Positions 42,257 through 49,337 of a stretch of DNA of 59,131 bases are shown here, in pieces. Made by a program: the position numbers and the translations under genes. The stretch spans positions 1-59,131 of IMG/VR virus record IMGVR_UViG_3300034283_001738. The stretch is one strand, 5' to 3'. The stretch comes from a virus. The notes beneath the pieces are model-generated. The model made no database searches. It worked only from the letters and a program-made list of their open reading frames with translations, and was not told the DNA's origin. How positions within the stretch are numbered: position 1 is the stretch's first letter; each line of letters starts with the position of its first letter.

Positions 42257-43186
42257 ATGAAAAAACTAATAACGGCTCTAGTAGCCATCATACTAACAAT
42301 CACATCAATGCCTGCACAGGCAAATTTGAAGAACAGGACATCTGTTCCCACACTAGCAATTCTAGACAGCGCTCTAGATACTAGCATCCCATCTATCAAG
42401 TCTAAGCTCATTTATGAAGTATGCATTCTTGACTGGCCTTCTTGCCCTAATGGTAAAAACTTTATGGAGGGGCAAGGATCATCTGTAATCCCTATGAGCA
42501 TTTTGTCCAATAGTAATTTTAATCATGGAACACAAATGTCTTCAATTGCAATTGCAAATAACCCAAACATGAATATTATTTTTATTAGAATTATTGGTCA
42601 TACATCAAGAGGCATGAGACAAACTACTGGAGTTAACACAATCCCTAATGCTTTGTCTTGGGTAAAAGCTAATAAGGACAAGTATAATATTGTTGCCGTA
42701 TCAGTATCACAAGGTAATCAGTCTGTATTAAAGAAGGCTCCGTTTAACTATTGCCCAGTAACTAGCACGGACAACTCAGTAAACGATCTATATTCTATTG
42801 GAATTCCAGTATTTTTCCCAGCAGGAAATGAAAGAGACTTGTCTAGGATTAATTGGCCAGCATGCATACCAAATTCAGTTGCTGTGGGTGGAAGTGAATC
42901 TTATGGAGAGGTTTCAGTTTTAAGTAATTATGATAAGAACCTTATCGACATTTGGTCTCCTGCTGGCTCTGTATCAATTTACCCAGGGAACAGAAGCGGT
43001 AATTCATTCGGAACCTCAGTTTCAACACAGGTTGCAGCAGCAAATTATGTTGCTCTAAAATCTGCTAAGCCATCACTTACATTAGATCAATTGTTGTCTT
43101 TAATCAAGAAAACAGCAAAACCGATCACAAACTCTTTGAAGCAACAGGGACTGTTACTTGATCTTGGAGCAGCCCTAAATGGATAA
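42257..43186 (+). CDS. Secreted subtilisin-like serine protease (S8)
   Basis: 309 residues from the ATG at 42257 (an upstream TTG lies inside the promoter). Signal peptide 1-22 (KLITALVAIILTITSMPAQA). Catalytic Asp37 (LAILDSALD), His90 (NHGTQMSS), oxyanion Asn in FPAGNERD and Ser about 254 (FGTSVSTQVAAANY). All S8 motifs intact, but no long propeptide. Exported to the cell surface or medium in infection. Rare in phages; could act on surface proteins or release the cell from its envelope. Confidence 0.85.
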   Translation: MKKLITALVAIILTITSMPAQANLKNRTSVPTLAILDSALDTSIPSIKSKLIYEVCILDWPSCPNGKNFMEGQGSSVIPMSILSNSNFNHGTQMSSIAIANNPNMNIIFIRIIGHTSRGMRQTTGVNTIPNALSWVKANKDKYNIVAVSVSQGNQSVLKKAPFNYCPVTSTDNSVNDLYSIGIPVFFPAGNERDLSRINWPACIPNSVAVGGSESYGEVSVLSNYDKNLIDIWSPAGSVSIYPGNRSGNSFGTSVSTQVAAANYVALKSAKPSLTLDQLLSLIKKTAKPITNSLKQQGLLLDLGAALNG

Positions 43187-43406
43187 AAATGTAACCGTTC
43201 TTCAGGGTATTATTGAAGATGTTGCCACTGAGTTATATCAGCAATGGTATAACTCAGTACCACCTTCTGATGTTACAGAGGAATCATCGAAAGCAATGAT
43301 GAAGAATGCATTCGACACCTCATTCTTTGTAATTCAAAGGTTCATGGAAAAATTTAATAAAGAGGCGGAAGCACTAAAGGGTGTTGACGATCAAGGCAAT
43401 ATTTAG
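43179..43406 (+). CDS. Helical hypothetical protein
   Basis: 75 residues, helical, overlapping the subtilase stop by eight bases. TVLQGIIEDVATELYQQWYN and AMMKNAFDTSFFVIQRFMEKFNKEAE. No motif. Confidence 0.45.
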   Translation: MDKNVTVLQGIIEDVATELYQQWYNSVPPSDVTEESSKAMMKNAFDTSFFVIQRFMEKFNKEAEALKGVDDQGNI

Positions 43407-43418
43407 TAGGATATACCT

Positions 43419-43889
43419 ATGCAAACATTTATTCCTCATCAAGATTTTAGCAAGACAGCTAAAAGATTAGACCGTAAGCGCCTTATAAAACAAAGTGTAG
43501 AGAATTTACAAATACTAAAGTCTTTGGCTGGATTGTATTCTTCAGGTGCTTGGAAAAATCATCCTGCTGTAAAAATGTGGGACGGTCATGAAGATTGGTT
43601 ATTTTTATATAACGAGTCTATTATTAAAGAGATATTAATGAGAGGCTATAAGAACACAACACATGCCACATTTGATCAGATTTATCAAGACCATTTTATG
43701 TTTATGGAGTCCGATAGGCCCTGGTGGCTAGGAGATGAGCGTGTTCATTATTCTCATCGTGGCAGACTTTATGAAAAAGACCCAGACAAGTACTATTTTT
43801 ATTCAGAGTTTGCTGACTATAAAGATATGGGATATACTTGCTGCGAGTCGTGCAACTACTATTGGCCAACCCATGTGGATTCCCTATGA
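43419..43889 (+). CDS. MSMEG_6728-like protein (pyrimidine-dimer glycosylase family)
   Basis: 156 residues: MQTFIPHQDFSKTAKRLDRKRLIKQSVENLQILKSL, WKNHPAVKMWDGHEDWLFLYNESI, RGYKN. The pattern (first residues after Met, LDxxRLxKQ, NHPAVxMW) is that of the Pyr_excise/MSMEG_6728 family, related to T4 DenV. These may repair UV damage by cutting at pyrimidine dimers. The C-terminus adds a Cys cluster (YTCCESCNYYW) not usual in the family. Confidence 0.75.
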   Translation: MQTFIPHQDFSKTAKRLDRKRLIKQSVENLQILKSLAGLYSSGAWKNHPAVKMWDGHEDWLFLYNESIIKEILMRGYKNTTHATFDQIYQDHFMFMESDRPWWLGDERVHYSHRGRLYEKDPDKYYFYSEFADYKDMGYTCCESCNYYWPTHVDSL

Positions 43890-44188
43890 TAGTTACAGAT
43901 GAAAATTTTGAAGATGTCATAAATAGCCACAAACTAATTATGATAGATTTTTGGGCGGAATGGTGTAGGCCATGCAAAATGTTTTCTCCAATTATAGAAG
44001 AAGTTTCAGAAGAAACTGGGATATGGTTGGGAAAAATGAATGTCGACAATGAGCTAACAAAGCAAGTCGAATATCACGTAACAAGTATCCCTACTACTAT
44101 ATTGTTTAAAGACGGAAAGCCAGTAAAAACAATTATTGGTGCCAAACCTAAACATGTTATGTTAGAGGAGATTAAAGAATGGATCTAG
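43886..44188 (+). CDS. Thioredoxin
   Basis: 100 residues from the ATG at 43886 (ATGA with the preceding stop); a start at 43838 lies inside that gene. Redox site WAEWCRPC (Cys27 and Cys30, WCRPC in place of WCGPC), cis-Pro in SIPTTILF, C-terminal helix. Could reduce AhpC, ribonucleotide reductase or sulfur-handling enzymes. Overlaps the next gene by ten bases. Confidence 0.9.
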   Translation: MIVTDENFEDVINSHKLIMIDFWAEWCRPCKMFSPIIEEVSEETGIWLGKMNVDNELTKQVEYHVTSIPTTILFKDGKPVKTIIGAKPKHVMLEEIKEWI

Positions 44189-44349
44189 CTTTTGACGATT
44201 GGATTAAATTTGGTTATGACAAAGGTTGGATATCAGATGTTTTTTGTAATACCCACGACGGTCCTCCAATGGACGACGAAGAATTAAAGGAGTGGGATGA
44301 AGGCGGAGATCCATGTTCTTTTCAAGTAAGAGTATGGGAATTAAGCTAG
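44179..44349 (+). CDS. Acidic microprotein
   Basis: 56 residues, ATG overlapping the thioredoxin end. AFDDWIKFGYDKGWISDVFCNTHDGPPMDDEEL: strongly acidic with Cys-x2-His. This wording recurs in hypothetical phage proteins, but no function is known to me. Confidence 0.5.
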   Translation: MDLAFDDWIKFGYDKGWISDVFCNTHDGPPMDDEELKEWDEGGDPCSFQVRVWELS

Positions 44350-44399
44350 AATTCTGATTCACAATATAGAATCAGAGTATATAAGGAGAAATAAAAAGA

Positions 44400-45569
44400 A
44401 TGAAATCATTCAAGAAAATCGCTCTAGCCGTGGTTGCAGCCATGACTATGGGTACACTTATTGCAACACCTGCAAGTGCTGCGCCAATGACAGTTGCTCT
44501 TGCGACTGGTGCAACTTTCGGTACAGCTAATACAACCGCTTCCGATATTGCTACACCAGCACAGTTGACAGTGCCTTCAGATAATGAAGTTAATGCTACT
44601 GATGTATTGCGTATTATCGCAACCGTAGATACAGGAACATCTGTAACTGCAACTGCTACTAACGCTACAATTGTTTCGGCGCTACACTCATCTGCTGCAC
44701 CAGTAACAGCATCGTCAGGATCAGCGTCTTTGACAATTGCTACTGGAACAGGTACAACTGCAACGTTTTATGTATATACTAAAACGACAGCAATTGGTAA
44801 CGTGGTTTTGACAAACCAGGGAACCACACTTACATATTATGTCCAAGGAACAGTCGGTAAGATTAATAATCTTTCCGTATCTGCTCCTGCAAACGGTGCT
44901 GCTGGAACAGTTCAGACAATTACCGTAACTGCTACAGATATTTTTGGCAACAAGGTATCAGGAAAGTCCATTACTGGTCGTGTATTTGGCTCAGGCGGAA
45001 CCCTTGAAACCTCAACTGCTACTACTGGCGCAACCTTGGCAACTTTTGGAGTTGCTACATTTAAGTTAACTCTTCCAACAGCATCAACACGTTCTCTAGT
45101 AGAATTTTCGTTGACAACTGCTACAGATGGAGAGTCTGCAGATGTTACTGGTTTGCCAGTACGCACCCTTGCACCGTTTGCGGAAATTGCAGTTCGTGAT
45201 TTGACTGCAGAGTTGGCAAAGGTACAGGCAGATCTTGCTGCTGAAAAGGCAGCACGTGCTGCAGATGCAACTGCTGCTGCAACCGCTGCTGCAACCGCAA
45301 AGGCTGCTGCTGATGCTGCTGCTGCAAAGGCTGCTTCCGACCTAGTTACTGCTAATGCAGAGGTTGCTAAGCTTAAGGCTGATGCAGTAATTGCAAAGGC
45401 TGCTTCCGATAAGGCTCTTGCAGATGCAATCTCTAAGGCAACAGCAGATGCTGCTGCTGCAAAGGCTGCTTCAGACAAGTCAATTGCAGATCTAAAGGCT
45501 GCTTTTAATAAGTTAGCACGTTCATGGAACAAGAAGAATCCAAAGGCAAAGGTTGCTCTAGTTAAGTAA
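44400..45569 (+). CDS. Host-like secreted Ala-rich surface protein (S-layer-like)
   Basis: 389 residues, AAGGAG upstream. Signal peptide 1-27 (KKIALAVVAAMTMGTLIATPASA). Thr/Ala-rich beta region 30-260 with an Ig-like fold (GAAGTVQTITVTATDIFGNKVSGKS), then an Ala-rich coiled coil 260-375 and a basic end (RSWNKKNPKAKV). The gene is visibly richer in G+C than its neighbours and uses other codons (GCTGCTGC, CGT), and it carries its own strong terminator. Looks like a captured actinobacterial surface or S-layer-type protein. Confidence 0.65.
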   Translation: MKSFKKIALAVVAAMTMGTLIATPASAAPMTVALATGATFGTANTTASDIATPAQLTVPSDNEVNATDVLRIIATVDTGTSVTATATNATIVSALHSSAAPVTASSGSASLTIATGTGTTATFYVYTKTTAIGNVVLTNQGTTLTYYVQGTVGKINNLSVSAPANGAAGTVQTITVTATDIFGNKVSGKSITGRVFGSGGTLETSTATTGATLATFGVATFKLTLPTASTRSLVEFSLTTATDGESADVTGLPVRTLAPFAEIAVRDLTAELAKVQADLAAEKAARAADATAAATAAATAKAAADAAAAKAASDLVTANAEVAKLKADAVIAKAASDKALADAISKATADAAAAKAASDKSIADLKAAFNKLARSWNKKNPKAKVALVK

Positions 45570-45577
45570 CTTTTCTA

Positions 45578-45608
45578 AATAAGGAGGCGGGGATACCGCC
45601 TCCTTATT
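45578..45608 (+). terminator. Strong hairpin terminator
   Basis: Perfect 13-bp stem (45578-45590 with 45596-45608) and a five-base loop GGATA, followed by an A/T-rich run. Immediately after the surface-protein gene. Confidence 0.85.
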
Positions 45609-45616
45609 ATTATAAA

Positions 45617-45625
45617 TGATAGAAT
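45617..45625 (+). promoter_or_regulatory. Extended -10 promoter, leaderless geometry
   Basis: TGATAGAAT ends six bases before the ATG at 45632. This decides the start: the ATG at 45626 would lie inside the expected melted region, before +1. Confidence 0.5.
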
Positions 45626-45631
45626 ATGAAT

Positions 45632-46270
45632 ATGACATTATTAGAACAGTTAAGGTTTGCTAAAGTAAACAAAAAAGCTTTTATGGTAAAGGAATACTTC
45701 CCTACTTCCATAAATTGGTGGGATGCATTAAATTTTATATATCAACAAACTCAAGAAGATAATGATGAGTTAAAGGAACAGAAAAGAGACAGACACAGAG
45801 ACGTAGACGTGTTTGGAAATGTATTAACCCAACACCCATTTTGGCTTGCGCCACAAACTGGTTTAGTTTGGAATCATTTTAAAGAAATTAAAAATTTTTT
45901 AATTAAAATTAATAATGACTGTGGTATTGATGCAGACTTTACTGATTGTAATTTTTATAAACATTGGGATTCAAGAAACTGCAGTTGCGATGCATTGTGG
46001 CATTCAGAAGGAATAAAAGTTTCCTTGGGTGACAAGTTTGTTCCTTCTCATAGCGACCCATGGGATGCATTTTATTTTCAAATAATAGGAAAATCATTTT
46101 GGAGAATAACTGACCCAACTGGATCTTCTGAAGTTTATGAATTAGATGAAGGTGACATATTATTTTTTCCAATAGAAACTTCACATGAAGTGTGGTCAGA
46201 AGGGCCAAGAACTGGATTGTTAGTTAATGCAGACAGCCAAAAAGATCTTGCAAAGTACATAGGTTTATGA
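45632..46270 (+). CDS. JmjC/cupin-like 2-oxoglutarate oxygenase
   Basis: 212 residues from the ATG at 45632. VPSHSDPWDAFYFQIIGKSFW gives HxD, and LDEGDILFFPIETSHEVWSEGPR gives the distal His, as in JmjC-type cupins that hydroxylate proteins. Paralogue of the protein at 26764, but with an intact metal motif. N-terminal helical region residues 1-70. Substrate unknown. Confidence 0.65.
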   Translation: MTLLEQLRFAKVNKKAFMVKEYFPTSINWWDALNFIYQQTQEDNDELKEQKRDRHRDVDVFGNVLTQHPFWLAPQTGLVWNHFKEIKNFLIKINNDCGIDADFTDCNFYKHWDSRNCSCDALWHSEGIKVSLGDKFVPSHSDPWDAFYFQIIGKSFWRITDPTGSSEVYELDEGDILFFPIETSHEVWSEGPRTGLLVNADSQKDLAKYIGL

Positions 46271-46437
46271 TAAACTTAGGTAGTATGGAATGGGATCACT
46301 TTAATATTATTAAGAAAAAAGTTGTAAGAGAGCTAATTAATGAATTTGAAGGTTTGGAAATTCCTCCAGACTGGAGACCAAGAGAAGTCTTGGGTCTTGT
46401 TTTAAGAAAACTAGAAGATAAAGAGAAATCATGTTAA
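46267..46437 (+). CDS. Hypothetical microprotein
   Basis: 56 residues: FNIIKKKVVRELINEFEGLEIPPDWRPREVLGLVLRKLEDKEK. Basic helix, then Trp/Pro loop, then helix. Start overlaps the preceding stop and the end overlaps the next gene, so translation is likely. No family. Confidence 0.5.
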   Translation: MINLGSMEWDHFNIIKKKVVRELINEFEGLEIPPDWRPREVLGLVLRKLEDKEKSC

Positions 46438-46655
46438 AAGATACTGTTAAGAGATGGTTTGGTTTTCCGACAGTTGCTGATTATCAAAAGCAGCTAATTG
46501 CCAAGCTAGAAGAAATTGAAGCAGAAGAAAATAAGGTAAAGGTTGCCAAGAAGGCACCAGCCAAGAAGGCACCAGCCAAGAAGGCACCAGCCAAGAAGGC
46601 ACCAGCCAAGAAGGCACCAGCCAAGAAGGCACCAGCCAAGAAGAAGGCTAAGTAG
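46431..46655 (+). CDS. Histone H1-like Lys-Ala-Pro repeat protein
   Basis: 74 residues. N-terminal 35 residues form an amphipathic helix (DTVKRWFGFPTVADYQKQLI, AKLEEIEAEE); the C-terminal half is KKAPA repeated six times and ends KKKAK. This is the composition of histone H1 and of bacterial nucleoid tails (HU-like actinobacterial extensions). Likely binds DNA or RNA without sequence preference; may help condense the host or phage genome. Confidence 0.7.
   Translation: MLKDTVKRWFGFPTVADYQKQLIAKLEEIEAEENKVKVAKKAPAKKAPAKKAPAKKAPAKKAPAKKAPAKKKAK
46545..46634 (+). repeat. Six perfect 15-base tandem repeats
   Basis: Unit GCCAAGAAGGCACCA repeated six times without change, plus a partial seventh. 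Perfect identity suggests recent slippage expansion, and copy number is expected to vary between strains. Confidence 0.95.
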
Positions 46656-46873
46656 TGGAATCCAGAAAGCGTAGTTTGCTAAAGACTTTAAGTTGGGAAA
46701 CATTTCATCTAGTAGGTGTTGCTGGAATAATTGCAATTGTAACCTATTTAATTACTGGAGAGGTAGAGTATGAGTATGCTACTCTAGGAGCCCTAGGATA
46801 CATATTGTGGGAGTCAATTGGATATTTTCTGCACGAAAGAGTATGGGCCAAATTTGGCCATAAAGTAGATTAA
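46655..46873 (+). CDS. DUF2061-like membrane protein
   Basis: 72 residues from a GTG sharing a base with the preceding stop. RSLLKTLSWETFHLVGVAGIIAIVTYLITG then GALGYILWESIGYFLHERVWAKF: two TM helices with SWETFH and HERVW, the DUF2061 signature. Unknown function in bacteria; in phages perhaps a membrane accessory. Confidence 0.75.
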   Translation: MESRKRSLLKTLSWETFHLVGVAGIIAIVTYLITGEVEYEYATLGALGYILWESIGYFLHERVWAKFGHKVD

Positions 46874-46995
46874 TGGATATATTAGATCAGTGCGAAATGC
46901 CTGGCTGTGAGGGCCAGGCAGAGCATATAACTGCTACAGAAACAAAGTTTATACAGGTCTGTAAGGACTGCTATAATAAAAAATATAAGAAATGA
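46873..46995 (+). CDS. Zinc-finger microprotein
   Basis: 40 residues: CEMPGCEGQAEH (C-x4-C...H) and VCKDCYNKKYKK (C-x2-C). Looks like a small treble-clef zinc knuckle. TAATG coupling upstream; its stop overlaps the next promoter. Confidence 0.5.
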   Translation: MDILDQCEMPGCEGQAEHITATETKFIQVCKDCYNKKYKK

Positions 46996-47001
46996 TATAA
47001 T
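46993..47001 (+). promoter_or_regulatory. Extended -10 promoter with hairpin leader
   Basis: TGATATAAT; the leader contains AAGCGG/CCGCTT (about 47009-47031), then TAGGAG before the ATG at 47057. Confidence 0.55.
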
Positions 47002-47056
47002 TACATAATAAGCGGACTTCTAGACCCGCTTAAATACAACCTATAGGAGTAATAAA

Positions 47057-47215
47057 ATGTCAGACGGAAAAAACTTAAACGGATTCAATGAAACAAAGCC
47101 TTCAGCCGCTGGAGTGTGGAATGGTGTTCAGTATGCATCAGACCCAAAGCAAGCTTTCCCAGCAACAGATAAGTCTTCACAAGACGGCGCTGGATTAAAT
47201 AACGGCGGTAAGTAA
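47057..47215 (+). CDS. Disordered microprotein
   Basis: 52 residues, polar and Gly/Ser-rich (SDGKNLNGFNETKPSAAG, SSQDGAGLNNGGK), with one VWNGVQYA segment. Own promoter, structured leader and good Shine-Dalgarno suggest high expression. Similar small disordered proteins occur in virions of actinophages. No function assigned. Confidence 0.5.
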   Translation: MSDGKNLNGFNETKPSAAGVWNGVQYASDPKQAFPATDKSSQDGAGLNNGGK

Positions 47216-47216
47216 T

Positions 47217-47309
47217 ATGTGCGTTGAATGTGGATGCCAAATGGTTGGCAGCGAAACTGGAATCAAAGATGTAAGCATTTCAGATGTTTCCAATCAAGGT
47301 GATAAGTAA
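47217..47309 (+). CDS. MCxECGC microprotein 1
   Basis: 30 residues starting MCVECGCQMVGSETG: three Cys within the first seven residues, then a polar tail. TAATG coupling to the next gene, its paralogue. Too small for a fold of its own; Cys cluster may bind metal or form a modified N-terminus. Confidence 0.5.
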   Translation: MCVECGCQMVGSETGIKDVSISDVSNQGDK

Positions 47310-47404
47310 TGTGCCTTGAATGCGGATGTCAATCATCAGAAGATACTCAAAGAGAATCTTCTAATGCAGTTACAAGTAATTCAGTTAAAGGAAACTCAAA
47401 CTAA
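47309..47404 (+). CDS. MCxECGC microprotein 2
   Basis: 31 residues starting MCLECGCQSSEDTQ, a paralogue of the gene just before (same first seven residues apart from one). Rest polar (SNAVTSNSVKGNSN). Coupled by TAATG to both neighbours. Unknown function. Confidence 0.5.
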   Translation: MCLECGCQSSEDTQRESSNAVTSNSVKGNSN

Positions 47405-47769
47405 TGAAGGCATACCTTCAGATAACTAATTATGTATCAAAAGCTTCCATCAAAGAAGGAGATTTTGTTGTAACATCAGATGATGATGATGTTATTGCTG
47501 GAAGAGTAGAGCACGTAATGACTGAAGGTATGTTTGGTATTGAAGATTCAGAATATTCAATTGAAGCTTCTCAGGAAGATCCCGCAATACTTATAAGAAA
47601 ATTTGAGCAAGAAGAGGAAAGTGGTTTGTGGGAGGAGACGCCTTGGCTTATTGGTAAGCCTGCAAAAATGTGTACTCCGATACAAATGCTTCCTTTAGAA
47701 GAAGAATCGATGTCCAAAGGGTATTGGACTGGAATGTTCGATCCGAAAGGATTAATTAAAAATGTCTGA
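47404..47769 (+). CDS. Hypothetical beta-barrel-like protein
   Basis: 121 residues. IKEGDFVVTSDDDDVIAGRVEHVMTEGMFGI resembles an SH3-like small barrel; SIEASQEDPAILIRKFEQEEE and WLIGKPAKMCTPI follow, a wording common in phage proteins next to head or protease genes. Function unknown. Confidence 0.5.
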   Translation: MKAYLQITNYVSKASIKEGDFVVTSDDDDVIAGRVEHVMTEGMFGIEDSEYSIEASQEDPAILIRKFEQEEESGLWEETPWLIGKPAKMCTPIQMLPLEEESMSKGYWTGMFDPKGLIKNV

Positions 47770-47977
47770 AAATGGAACTGGCATGAGTTCTCCAGTTAAT
47801 TCTAGTCCAGCTGGTGCAGTAACTTCATCTGAGGCTACTAGAAAGCACCCAAAGCAAGGTAAATTTGTTTCTGGAGTTAATAATAAAAAGAACACCATGA
47901 AGATAGATACAAACAAGCATGGTATTAGAAGAGAAACTAGCACTCAGCCTAAAAAAGTCGGAAGAAAGAAAGTCTAA
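47762..47977 (+). CDS. Basic disordered protein
   Basis: 71 residues, Ser/Lys-rich and disordered with a basic C-terminus (KKNTMKIDTNKHGIRR, KKVGRKKV). Could bind nucleic acid or act in the virion interior. Overlaps both neighbours (eight bases and one base). Confidence 0.45.
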   Translation: MSENGTGMSSPVNSSPAGAVTSSEATRKHPKQGKFVSGVNNKKNTMKIDTNKHGIRRETSTQPKKVGRKKV

Positions 47978-48132
47978 TGTCTTCTGGAAAAGGAAAAGGA
48001 AGTTATCCTTTTAATCCGACACAAATAAAAAATGGTAAAATAGTTAGACTAAGAAAAGATGGAACAGTAAAAGCTATTTTAGATGATTACAAGGTCAAGC
48101 ATCCAAAAAATAATGTGCAAAAAGGAAAGTAG
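47977..48132 (+). CDS. Basic microprotein
   Basis: 51 residues: SSGKGKGSYPFNPTQIKNG then KIVRLRKDGTVKAILDDYK. Strongly basic with one beta hairpin. TAATG start. Unknown function. Confidence 0.5.
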   Translation: MSSGKGKGSYPFNPTQIKNGKIVRLRKDGTVKAILDDYKVKHPKNNVQKGK

Positions 48133-48208
48133 TTCTAGCGAACTTTATATTGATATTCTTAGATCGATAGACGATCATATAGATAAAACAGAAGAATTGG
48201 AAGTTTAG
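48113..48208 (+). CDS. Acidic microprotein
   Basis: 31 residues: CKKESSSSELYIDILRSIDDHIDKTEEL, an amphipathic helix. Overlaps the previous gene by 20 bases; ends two bases before the next TTG. Support is only from packing, so moderate doubt. Confidence 0.35.
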   Translation: MCKKESSSSELYIDILRSIDDHIDKTEELEV

Positions 48209-48209
48209 T

Positions 48210-48407
48210 TTGAGAAAGTTGATAAATGGCAAAGAGGCGGAAGAGTTCTCGACAGCCACAGATTTAACAATTCATACTAAATGTCCATCAAAGTGGATAC
48301 TCATGGACTTGGAAACAGGCCAAGTATACAGAGGTTTGAGAGACCCAGGACCATATGGTAAATGGGAAAGACTTGACGAGGAGCTAAAAGATTATGGAAT
48401 CAAATAA
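48210..48407 (+). CDS. Small hypothetical protein
   Basis: 65 residues from a TTG. SKWILMDLETGQVYRGLRDPGPYGKW is a beta hairpin with a Pro/Gly loop; similar 'WILxDxETGxxYxG' proteins occur in many phages. Unknown function. 14-base overlap with the oxygenase gene. Confidence 0.5.
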   Translation: MRKLINGKEAEEFSTATDLTIHTKCPSKWILMDLETGQVYRGLRDPGPYGKWERLDEELKDYGIK

Positions 48408-49200
48408 TTTCGTAATAGAAAAAATACACGATAAGGTGTGGGCTTTTAAGAATGTTTTTTCTAAGGGAAATGAAATGATTAAGCACTATCAGGATACATT
48501 TCCAGAAGAGTGGGTAGGCTGGTATGGCTTTGGAGATCATATTTTGATCCCACTACCTGGTGAAAGATATGAATCTTTCCCGACTCAAGAAGAGTGGAAT
48601 AATTTAATAGCAGACATTGATGATCGTAAATCTAATAATGTTTATGTGAAAGAATTAATGCAAAATTTTTACGATGTTACAAAACAATATTGTGAAGGAA
48701 CTAACACAAGTCTTGAAAACTGGTGTTGGCAGTCAATAGATATAGCCTGCTATAAAGATGGTATAGGCGTAAACGACAAGCAAGGCATGAACTATCATAC
48801 TGATTTTCAAGAAGAAAGAAAAGACGAGCCAGGATATAAGTTTGGTGTAACATGTCTGTTTTATTTAAATGATGACTATGAAGATGGCGGGCTAAGATTT
48901 ATAGTACTGAATGATGATAGAACTGAAGTACTAGAAAGTTTTTCATACAAGCCTTCCGCAGGAGATGTGCTAGTATTCCCATCAAGACACCCTTTTTACC
49001 ACTCATCAGATATTGCTAAAAATGGAATAAAGCACTTGGTCAGAACATATTGGAGATATGAGTTCCCAGGAACAGAAGAATTTTTAAATGAAAGAGCTCA
49101 ATATGAAGAAGAAGATTGGGCTTTGTTGTTGAAAGAAAGACAGAAAAGCAAGTCTTTTGAAATTGGTCAAGTACTTAACCAATGGAATGGCGTACTGTGA
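48394..49200 (+). CDS. 2-oxoglutarate/Fe(II) oxygenase
   Basis: 268 residues. NYHTDFQEERKDEPG (HxD, about 132-134), VTCLFYLNDDYEDGGLRF, KPSAGDVLVFPSRHPFYHSS (distal His about 200) and HLVRTYWRYEF (Arg for 2OG). P4Hc-type fold like 38973 and 51327. The N-terminal 100 residues differ from the other copies, so substrate may differ. Confidence 0.82.
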   Translation: MESNNFVIEKIHDKVWAFKNVFSKGNEMIKHYQDTFPEEWVGWYGFGDHILIPLPGERYESFPTQEEWNNLIADIDDRKSNNVYVKELMQNFYDVTKQYCEGTNTSLENWCWQSIDIACYKDGIGVNDKQGMNYHTDFQEERKDEPGYKFGVTCLFYLNDDYEDGGLRFIVLNDDRTEVLESFSYKPSAGDVLVFPSRHPFYHSSDIAKNGIKHLVRTYWRYEFPGTEEFLNERAQYEEEDWALLLKERQKSKSFEIGQVLNQWNGVL

Positions 49201-49337
49201 TAAAAAATATACCCCCTTGCTTTTTTTGTGAGTACCCAGCAGAATATATGGGTGAAGTAGTTGAAGTAGAGGGACTTATGAAAGTCGTAGAGGTTTGTAA
49301 AAAACACTACACGGGAGCTTCAGAGGCGTCGTCTTGA
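49197..49337 (+). CDS. Zinc-finger microprotein
   Basis: 46 residues from a GTG (ATGA-like overlap: GTGA). CFFC (8-11), later VCKKH (Cys34, His37): C-x2-C...C-x2-H zinc knuckle. End overlaps the TTG of the next gene. Confidence 0.5.
   Translation: MIKNIPPCFFCEYPAEYMGEVVEVEGLMKVVEVCKKHYTGASEASS

Noticed and set aside
44912-45532. Long - strand open frame (206 codons) opposite the Ala-rich surface gene
   Set aside because: It mirrors the Ala/Thr-rich codons on the other strand, has no ribosome site and covers a gene with a clear signal peptide.
46545-46634. Short tandem repeat as a CRISPR or iteron array
   Set aside because: No spacers; in frame within a Lys-Ala-Pro coding tail.
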